This document shows, in pieces, positions 1 to 5,240 of a stretch of 5,957 nt of DNA. Made by a program: the position numbers and the translations under genes. Every line of letters starts with the position of its first letter. Within the stretch, counting starts at the first letter, position 1. Source of the DNA: Bacteroidales bacterium (lineage in GTDB: Bacteria > Bacteroidota > Bacteroidia > Bacteroidales > JAADGE01); assembly GCA_026987795.1 (NCBI GenBank), contig JALSMF010000461.1, positions 1-5,957 of the forward strand. The letters are read 5' to 3'. Under the pieces are notes generated by a model. It saw only the letters and a program-made list of their open reading frames with translations, was not told where the DNA came from and did not search any database.

Positions 1-1400
1 GTAGTGAAGTTCCAAACTTCCGACCATGGAGAATATCCGTTGGTATTCTCACCCCTTACTCGCCAATAATAAACTGTATTAGGCTGCAAATCACTAATTG
101 TATAATCTGTCAAAGAAGTTGTTCCTCTTTTATAAATTACGGAGAAATCATTAACCGTACTTATCTCATATTGATATGAACCGGCATTAGTTATTGAATT
201 CCAGTCTAAAAGAACTGAAGAATATGATATACCCGCACTTCCGTTTGTCGGAGATATTAAAACCGGAGACTCTGTAAGTTCATAAACGGTTGTCAGGTTC
301 CAGGCAGAAGACCAACGCGAAGTATCCGTATCATTTCTTCCTCTTACACGCCAATAGTATTTTTGCCCGTATCTTGTTAAAGTTATATTCATTCCGCTGT
401 ATAAATCTGAATGTGTATATTCAGCAAGTAAAGGTGAGTTAAAATTCAGACTTGTATCTATCTGATAATCATAATTCTCAGAACCTGTTACTTTGTTCAG
501 CCAAAGAGTTGTATTTAAAGAAATACTTTCAGAGCCGTTTGCCGGAGAATAAGGCGTTGCTCCATAGAATTTTGTCGTAAAATTCCAAATTGAAGTCCAT
601 CCGGACGTATCTGTATCATTTCTTCCTCTTGCCCGCCAGTAGTATTTTTGTTCGTATCGCAAATCGCTCACCGTCCAACCCGAATATACATCTGTATGAG
701 TAAATTCTTTCAATTCGGGAGAATCAAAATCAGATACGGTATCAAGCTGATAATCATAATTCTCAGAACCGGTTACTCTGTTAATAAATAACGATATTTT
801 AGGGTCTATACCTGTTGTATTATTATACGGACTTTGAAGCGTTACACCGTAAGATTTTGTCGTAAAATTCCAAATTGAAGTCCATCGGGACGTATCGGTA
901 TCATTTCTTCCTCTTACACGCCAATAGTATTTTTGTCCGTATCGCAAATCGCTCACTGTCCAACCCGAATATACATCTGTATGAGTAAATTCTTTCAAAT
1001 CAGGAGAATCAAAAGTAGATACGGTATCAAGCTGATAATCAAAACTCTCGGCACCCAAATCATTTATCCATAAAGTCAACTTTAAGTTTAATTCTGTTGA
1101 ACCGTTTGCAGGCGAATTAGGTGTAGCTCCGTATGTTATGGTGGTAAATGACCAAACGGATGACCACAAAGATGTATCAGTTGCATTTCTTGCCCTTATT
1201 TTCCAGTAGTATGTTTTGTTAAAATACAAATCATTAGGCACCCAACCGCTATAAGCATCTGTATGTGTATATTCCCTTAAAACCGGTGAATCAAAAGTTG
1301 CAACGGTATCAAGCATATAATCGTAATATGTTCCCCCGGTAACTTTATTTATCCACAAAGTTACATCGGTATGAATACTGACTGCCCCGTCTGCAGGTGA
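1..1400 (-). repeat. Five tandem FN3-coding repeats, period about 285 bp
   Basis: The coding units begin at about 1400, 1115, 833, 548 and 254 (minus strand), giving periods of 94-98 codons. Units 2 and 3 are strikingly alike at DNA level: 569-756 matches 854-1041 at an offset of exactly 285 bp, with about 11 mismatches in 188 bases by hand alignment, including a 41-base identical run. A 38-base exact match joins unit 4 (328-365) and unit 2 (898-935) at 570 bp, twice the period. A further exact match of about 24 bases joins 462 and 747. Units 1 and 5 are clearly more diverged. This is an intragenic protein-domain repeat, not a CRISPR array. Confidence 0.9.
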
Positions 1401-1475
1401 ACTGTGAGTCGGAATATTTAAAGCATAAATATTAGGGGAAAGCAAAATCGCAATAAAAAGTAATATATTTTTCAT
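1..1475 (-). CDS. Secreted multi-domain fibronectin type III repeat protein, N-terminal part (3' end outside window)
   Basis: An open frame starts at the ATG at 1475-1473 and runs without a stop through the left edge, giving 491 complete codons. Residues 1-18 (MKNILLFIAILLSPNIYA) form a typical signal peptide, so the protein is exported. After it come five tandem beta-sandwich units of the fibronectin type III kind, at about residues 23-112, 118-207, 213-302, 307-397 and 403-491. Each opens with an SPxNG-like turn (residues 26, 121, 215, 310, 408), has a YDYQLDT-type strand in the first four, a conserved YYW[RK] core (Trp at 91, 185, 280, 375, 471) and ends in W-N/S-F/L-TT. Such arrays are common in Bacteroidota surface and T9SS-exported proteins, where they act as spacers or adhesive stalks. 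A catalytic, binding or sorting domain may lie in the missing C-terminus. The specific function is unknown. The upstream neighbour on the same strand is another secreted protein, 163 bp away. The start is chosen because it directly precedes the signal peptide. Confidence 0.9.
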   Translation of the reverse strand, partial: MKNILLFIAILLSPNIYALNIPTHSSPADGAVSIHTDVTLWINKVTGGTYYDYMLDTVATFDSPVLREYTHTDAYSGWVPNDLYFNKTYYWKIRARNATDTSLWSSVWSFTTITYGATPNSPANGSTELNLKLTLWINDLGAESFDYQLDTVSTFDSPDLKEFTHTDVYSGWTVSDLRYGQKYYWRVRGRNDTDTSRWTSIWNFTTKSYGVTLQSPYNNTTGIDPKISLFINRVTGSENYDYQLDTVSDFDSPELKEFTHTDVYSGWTVSDLRYEQKYYWRARGRNDTDTSGWTSIWNFTTKFYGATPYSPANGSESISLNTTLWLNKVTGSENYDYQIDTSLNFNSPLLAEYTHSDLYSGMNITLTRYGQKYYWRVRGRNDTDTSRWSSAWNLTTVYELTESPVLISPTNGSAGISYSSVLLDWNSITNAGSYQYEISTVNDFSVIYKRGTTSLTDYTISDLQPNTVYYWRVRGENTNGYSPWSEVWNFT

Positions 1476-1547
1476 AATTTATAAATTTTATAATATTTCA
1501 ACGTACTAGTAACCGGTGTTTACCTTTTGATAAACTATTTTATAATC

Positions 1548-1587
1548 GTTCATTCTCGTCAGTCTCAGAGGGTTGACGAAAATGAAC
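1548..1587. other. Hairpin between the two surface-protein genes: 14-bp arms, one mismatch
   Basis: The left arm at 1548-1561 (GTTCATTCTCGTCA) is complementary to the right arm at 1574-1587 (TGACGAAAATGAAC) at 13 of 14 positions, with a 12-nt loop at 1562-1573. It lies in the 163-bp gap after the FISUMP gene stop (1639) and 73 bp before the FN3 gene start (1475). On the minus strand it is followed by GATTATAAAATAG rather than a T-run, so it is not a classical intrinsic terminator. It could be a transcript 3'-end stabiliser, a structured leader of the FN3 gene, or a dispersed palindromic element. The inverted repeat is seen directly; its role is inferred. Confidence 0.6.
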
Positions 1588-1638
1588 AGATAAATATACT
1601 GTTTGAATTTGTCTTGACCTGCAATTTTGTTTAACGTG

Positions 1639-2832
1639 TTAGTTTGTGTTATTTATGACTATTTTTTTAATTATTAATTTCTTATTTGCTAATATTCTTA
1701 CAAAATATATTCCGTTTGATTGATTATTAATATTAATGTTAATTTGATTATTATTATCAACATATTCTTTGCTAAAAATAACTTGTCCGATTTCGTTTGT
1801 AATTTTAATTGATTGTATATCTTGTCCATCTACAGTGAAAATTTCATTTGCTGGATTAGGATAAATTCTATAGTTTTCGTTATAATTTATATCATCAATT
1901 TGAGTTGTTGAAGAAGTTACCGTAACAATCCAATCTTGTGTTGTTGTTGCATCTTCGGCAGTAACCGTATATGTTACATCACTACTGAAATCTTGTGCAA
2001 TTCCACTTAACGGGTTTATTGTTGCACCGGCAGATACTGTAATTTCAGGAACTAAACTTGTCAAGTCTGTTCCGTTTGCAACCTCAATTTCTACTGTATG
2101 AACAGTTGTATTTATAATAGCAGCACTTGTTTGTTCTGTAAATAAAAATGATGTTATGTCAGTTTCTGTGCTTGATGCGGTATCACAGACACATCGTACA
2201 GAAAACCCATAGGATTTTTCATTATAGTTCTTTTCAATTGTAGCATCGTACGCATATAGTTTTCTTCTCCACGCTGATGTGGCAGAACTCTCAGTTGAAG
2301 ACCACCAGTAACCTGTTGATCCGATAGAATAATAGAAACCATTGCTGCTGCGAAGACCTCCCGGCAACCCGGTAAAACCACTAGAGTTGGTTGCATCGGT
2401 ATTTGGACTAGACCAGTGAGTTGTGCCTACTTCTTTCATTTTTCCTCCTGCTATGCTTTCTCCTCCAAGAAAATCACTCAGTATTGTCCATTCACTATCA
2501 GTAGGTATATGCCAACCTGTAGGGCAAATGTTAGAACTATTTGTTACGGCATACCAATTATAAAGGTGTCCATAAGTATTTGCATTATTAGCATCATTGT
2601 CGTAATTACCGTATGCACCTGTTGTAAGGCTTCCCCACTGCGAATTATCCGTTATATTAGGGATAGAATTACCATTTTGATAACGGGTAACTTTCAGATT
2701 TTCGGACATCCATAATTGTGTTCCTATACGTATTGTGTTATATACATTACCGTCAATATCAGTAACGGTTTGAGCTTGACTTTTTATAGTTAAAAAAATG
2801 AAACTTGTAAAAATTAATATTGCTATCCTCAT
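1639..2832 (-). CDS. Secreted FISUMP-domain protein with DUF5018-like domain and T9SS type A sorting tail
   Basis: This encodes a complete 397-residue protein. Residues 1-20 (MRIAILIFTSFIFLTIKSQA) form a signal peptide. Residues 23-217 match the FISUMP domain (Fibrobacter succinogenes major paralogous domain): a DIDGNVYNTIRIGTQLWMSENL opening type (W41, N45), YGHLYNWYAV at 87-96, CPTGWHIPTDSEW at 103-115, GLPGGLR near 155, GYWWSST at 174-180 and YGFSVRCVCD at 208-217. Residues 223-308 resemble the Ig-like DUF5018 family (LVP..TVSAGATINP and VTYTVTAED). Residues 321-397 form a T9SS type A tail, with YPNP at 324-327, GQVI, and NGIYFVRI before a basic end. The protein is thus predicted to cross the outer membrane by T9SS and become surface-bound or released. 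The biochemical role of FISUMP is unknown; a surface or carbohydrate-related role is only conjecture. The ATG at 2832-2830 is preferred over a TTG 54 bp upstream because it immediately precedes the signal peptide. Confidence 0.92.
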   Translation of the reverse strand: MRIAILIFTSFIFLTIKSQAQTVTDIDGNVYNTIRIGTQLWMSENLKVTRYQNGNSIPNITDNSQWGSLTTGAYGNYDNDANNANTYGHLYNWYAVTNSSNICPTGWHIPTDSEWTILSDFLGGESIAGGKMKEVGTTHWSSPNTDATNSSGFTGLPGGLRSSNGFYYSIGSTGYWWSSTESSATSAWRRKLYAYDATIEKNYNEKSYGFSVRCVCDTASSTETDITSFLFTEQTSAAIINTTVHTVEIEVANGTDLTSLVPEITVSAGATINPLSGIAQDFSSDVTYTVTAEDATTTQDWIVTVTSSTTQIDDINYNENYRIYPNPANEIFTVDGQDIQSIKITNEIGQVIFSKEYVDNNNQINININNQSNGIYFVRILANKKLIIKKIVINNTN

Positions 2833-3011
2833 CGTATTAGATTTTAAAATTTTGAAACTATTTGTTATTATTTTATTAATATGCAAACAGCCTAATTACT
2901 TTCTACAAAATTTCTTGAAAGGATTAAGTATAATAAAATACGAGTCTTTTTAAAATCTAAAACCAACGCTATTATTTTAATTCCATTTAATGCAAACTAT
3001 CTTTTAATATA

Positions 3012-3042
3012 CAAAATAACGATATTACCATTACATATGCAA
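3012..3042 (-). promoter_or_regulatory. Weak Bacteroidetes-type promoter candidate for the FISUMP gene
   Basis: On the minus strand, TTG (3042-3040) is followed after 20 nt by TTATTTTG (3019-3012), one mismatch from the Bacteroidetes -7 consensus TAnnTTTG. The spacing fits the known 17-23 nt range. Transcription would start near 3005, leaving a leader of about 170 nt before the ATG at 2832. In DNA this AT-rich, a one-mismatch hit can arise by chance. Confidence 0.25.
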
Positions 3043-3103
3043 CAAAATAATAATGTATTAATAACTACATTTGAATAATACAAAAGAGGACAAATCCCTA
3101 CAT

Positions 3104-3122
3104 TTAATTTGTTACAAATTAA
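3104..3122. promoter_or_regulatory. Perfect 19-bp palindrome, possible operator
   Basis: TTAATTTGT at 3104-3112 and ACAAATTAA at 3114-3122 are exact reverse complements around a single central base (3113). Compact perfect palindromes with a 1-bp centre are typical of dimeric regulator sites. It lies 35 bp beyond the regulator gene's stop codon and about 270 bp upstream of the FISUMP start. All but two pairs are A:T, so a chance origin in this AT-rich spacer is possible. Confidence 0.4.
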
Positions 3123-3141
3123 GTTTCAGATGATTAAAAAT

Positions 3142-3169
3142 AAAAATATCTCAACCCTCAGATATTTTT
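3142..3169 (-). terminator. Terminator-like hairpin spanning the regulator gene's stop codon
   Basis: On the minus strand, AAAAATATCT (3169-3160) pairs perfectly with AGATATTTTT (3151-3142) around an 8-nt loop, GAGGGTTG. The 3' arm continues into ATTTTTAATC, giving a U-rich tail in the transcript. The TGA stop (3160-3158) sits at the stem-loop junction, so the hairpin overlaps the coding end. The stem is almost all A:U, so it is weak as an intrinsic terminator, but its position and T-rich tail fit a 3' end for the regulator mRNA. Confidence 0.5.
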
Positions 3170-5110
3170 TAAAAAATCAGAAAGATTGGTATCCGGACTC
3201 AAATTCAGTCTTTTTCGCAGTCTGTAACGATTTGTATCAACACTTTTAGGAGTAATATGCATTATTGATGCAATTTCTTTTGATGACAACCCCATTTTTA
3301 AAAGAGATGCCAGTCGTTTTTCATTTTCCGTAATTCCCTTATATCTTTGTTTAAGTTTAAGGTAAAAATTATCATTTATCTGATCAACATAGGCAAGAAA
3401 CTCTTCATTATCTCTTACTTCCCGTATCTTATTGCTGATATCAATTAAGACTGACCGTAAACCTGTATTTATTGTTTTTTCGGATATGTTTTTTTTAATT
3501 TTTATTAAATCATTCTGAATCTTGGCAATAAACTTATTTTTATCTACTATGTAATGTGCAAAGTTTTGAAGTTCTGTTTCTTTATATTCAATCTCTTTTT
3601 CCAATTCTTTTTCTTTAATTTTTTTTATCTTAATTTCAGTTTCAAGCATTTTCTTTTCTGCTTCTGCTATTTTTTTATTTTTTAAAGCAAGTTCATTATT
3701 TTGTTTTATTCTTCTTTTCAATCGGAAAATTATAATAATAACTATAAGAAGTATTAAGAGAATTACGGCAATTTTAAAATAGTTTGTAACATTCTGAATT
3801 TTTTGTTTGGCTTCAAGAATTTTTATCTTCTGTTTTTGTATTTTCAATTCTTTCTCTCTCGCTTCAGTTTCAAAACGATTTTTCATTTCTTCAATAACGG
3901 AGGTTTTCTCTATATTAAAGATACTGTCATTTGTATTATGGTATATTTTAAAATATTCAAGTGATTTCTTGTAATCTGAAATTTTTTCATAAACAGATGA
4001 AAGTTGTTTTGCTGCAGATGCTTTATGATTAAGCAATCCGCTTTTTTCGGCATTGTCAAAAGCTGTTTTTATATAAATAATTGCTTCTTTATAATTTCCT
4101 GTTTCAAAATACATCTGCCCTCTCAGCAGATTTACGTTTGTAATTCCGTAATTATCATTTATGTCCGAATATATTTTTGCTGCTTCCTCAAGTTTTTCTT
4201 TTGCTCTTTTATAATCTTTATTTTTTAAATTAATACCTGCCAAATTTGCAAGTGTCCTCGCAATTCCTTTAGGATAATTAATCTCTTTACTTAATTGCAA
4301 AGCTTTATCGTAAAACTCTTTGGCTTTCTTAATATTTTCTTCTTTTTCGTATACAACCGCCAAATTGTTTAGTATTTTAAGTTTACCGAATTTATCATTT
4401 GTCTTTTCGTATATATCCAATGCCTTAGTATAGTTCTCTATTGCCGATATATTGTCATTTAAGTTTCTGTAAACAATAGCTATATTATTATAATTACTTG
4501 CCAGACTGTTTATGTTATTATTTTTTTCGCAATATTTCGACGATTTTATAAACATTTTTAATGCTTCTTCATATTTGCCTTGTTCGGTATATATCACACC
4601 CAGAGTCATATAATTAATTTCGAGATTATCGGAAATATTATTTTTTTCTCTTATTTCTATAGATTTCAAAGTATACTCTACAGCTTTTTGATAATCTTGT
4701 TTCGAATAATAAATATGAGCAATTGTCGCATAATTTTTTGCAACGGCACCTTTATCACCGATTATTTCATATACAGTAAGAGCTTTATTTATATTTATAA
4801 GTGCTTCATCGTATTTCCCCAGGCGTATTTGAGCATATGTTTTATGTGTATAAGAAAGAGCAATACCTTTATTAAAAGAAATCTGTTTTGATAAATTTAA
4901 TGCACTGTCTGCATATTTAAGAGACTGCATAAAATCTTTCTGTAAATACAGCCAGCTTAATTTATTGTAAATCGCAACTTTAAAAGTGTCCGATTCTGTT
5001 TTTTTAAGAACATTTAATAAGCTGTCAGTTTTTTCATTTGTAATTGCATAAACAGTATTTGTGTTACCAAGAAACAGAAATAAAATTATTATTAGGAATA
5101 TTCTTTTCAT
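3158..5110 (-). CDS. Membrane-anchored TPR sensor with C-terminal LuxR/GerE-type DNA-binding domain
   Basis: This is a complete 650-residue protein. Residues 1-22 (MKRIFLIIILFLFLGNTNTVYA) are a signal peptide. Residues 44-397 hold nine TPR units with an exact 40-residue period: the DY/KY-type helix junction recurs at residues 60, 100, 140, 180, 220, 260, 300, 340 and 380. Residues 400-443 are charged and coiled-coil-like, 445-463 form one very hydrophobic membrane helix, and 464-515 are a second Lys/Glu-rich coiled coil. Residues 590-650 are a LuxR/GerE-like helix-turn-helix, with ITENEKRLASLLKMGLSSKE followed by IASIMHITPKSVDTNRYRLR. The topology implies a periplasmic TPR sensor and a cytoplasmic DNA-binding end. 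No histidine-kinase H-box, ATPase or receiver domain is visible, so it would act as a one-component transmembrane regulator. Targets and ligand are unknown; the divergent exporter gene is the obvious candidate. Codon use is strongly AT-biased, and the protein is rich in Lys, Ile and Asn. Confidence 0.93.
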   Translation of the reverse strand: MKRIFLIIILFLFLGNTNTVYAITNEKTDSLLNVLKKTESDTFKVAIYNKLSWLYLQKDFMQSLKYADSALNLSKQISFNKGIALSYTHKTYAQIRLGKYDEALININKALTVYEIIGDKGAVAKNYATIAHIYYSKQDYQKAVEYTLKSIEIREKNNISDNLEINYMTLGVIYTEQGKYEEALKMFIKSSKYCEKNNNINSLASNYNNIAIVYRNLNDNISAIENYTKALDIYEKTNDKFGKLKILNNLAVVYEKEENIKKAKEFYDKALQLSKEINYPKGIARTLANLAGINLKNKDYKRAKEKLEEAAKIYSDINDNYGITNVNLLRGQMYFETGNYKEAIIYIKTAFDNAEKSGLLNHKASAAKQLSSVYEKISDYKKSLEYFKIYHNTNDSIFNIEKTSVIEEMKNRFETEAREKELKIQKQKIKILEAKQKIQNVTNYFKIAVILLILLIVIIIIFRLKRRIKQNNELALKNKKIAEAEKKMLETEIKIKKIKEKELEKEIEYKETELQNFAHYIVDKNKFIAKIQNDLIKIKKNISEKTINTGLRSVLIDISNKIREVRDNEEFLAYVDQINDNFYLKLKQRYKGITENEKRLASLLKMGLSSKEIASIMHITPKSVDTNRYRLRKRLNLSPDTNLSDFLKNI

Positions 5111-5165
5111 ATTTTAATTTTGTAAAAAAATATACACTTTTATTTTATAACGAAACATTTTATTA

Positions 5166-5195
5166 CAAAAATAACATAATCTATGATATTATCAA
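5166..5195 (-). promoter_or_regulatory. Promoter candidate for the TPR-LuxR regulator gene
   Basis: On the minus strand, TTG at 5195-5193 is followed after 19 nt by TATTTTTG at 5173-5166, a full match to the Bacteroidetes -7 element TAnnTTTG at the expected spacing from a -33 TTG. Transcription would start near 5160, giving a leader of about 50 nt before the ATG at 5110. The leader is A/T-rich with no Shine-Dalgarno sequence, as is usual in this phylum. Confidence 0.5.
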
Positions 5196-5223
5196 TTTTG
5201 TTTCAGGAAATCCGGAAACAAAA
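5196..5223. promoter_or_regulatory. 28-bp dyad in the divergent intergenic region, possible operator or leader hairpin
   Basis: TTTTGTTTC at 5196-5204 and GAAACAAAA at 5215-5223 are exact reverse complements. Inside them, an A/G mismatch is followed by GG (5206-5207) pairing with CC (5212-5213) around an AAAT loop. The dyad abuts the -33 element of the regulator's promoter, centred about 50 bp upstream of its predicted start, and ends 17 nt before the exporter ATG. It could therefore be a binding site for a regulator acting on both genes, or a hairpin in the exporter mRNA leader. The symmetry is seen directly; its use is inferred. Confidence 0.5.
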
Positions 5224-5240
5224 ACAAAGAAACAGCAAAT

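Larger units (their letters stand above)
2833..3157. other. 325-bp AT-rich intergenic region between regulator gene and FISUMP gene
   Basis: No convincing gene or structured RNA is visible here. The region holds the 3' half of the terminator-like hairpin after the regulator gene, the perfect palindrome at 3104-3122 and a weak promoter candidate at 3012-3042. It is extremely AT-rich with many A and T runs. Its length suggests that the FISUMP gene has its own promoter rather than depending on read-through from the regulator gene. Confidence 0.6.

Noticed and set aside
250..1400. Possible CRISPR or satellite-type repeat array
   Set aside because: The 285-bp periodicity is in frame and encodes complete FN3-like domains with conserved core residues, so it is protein-domain repetition.
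1501..1520. Small palindromes TACTAGTA (1504-1511) and ACCGGT (1512-1517) in the FN3 gene leader
   Set aside because: They are short and expected by chance. No extended symmetry or attachment-site-like duplication is seen elsewhere in the window.
2154..2715. Plus-strand open frames at 2154-2396 and 2416-2715
   Set aside because: Both lie inside the FISUMP gene on the opposite strand, have no recognisable domain, and read as antisense shadows of a well-supported protein.
2833..2886. Upstream TTG start at 2886 extending the FISUMP protein by 18 residues
   Set aside because: The extension (HINKIITNSFKILKSNT) is polar and would bury the signal peptide. The ATG at 2832 gives a standard N-terminus.
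1562..3160. Shared GAGGGTTGA word near the loops of the hairpins at 1548-1587 (plus) and 3142-3169 (minus)
   Set aside because: Only nine bases are shared, in opposite orientations relative to transcription, with unrelated stems. This is most simply chance.
3158..4100. Sensor histidine kinase interpretation of the TPR protein
   Set aside because: TPR-membrane-coiled-coil proteins in this phylum often end in a kinase, but here no phospho-acceptor His motif or ATP-binding motifs appear and the C-terminus is a clear helix-turn-helix.
5115..5122. Plus-strand TAATTTTG as a -7 promoter element for the exporter gene
   Set aside because: It matches TAnnTTTG but has no TTG at a suitable distance upstream, lies only a few bases outside the regulator gene's start codon and would give a leader of about 110 nt. 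It is too weak to annotate.
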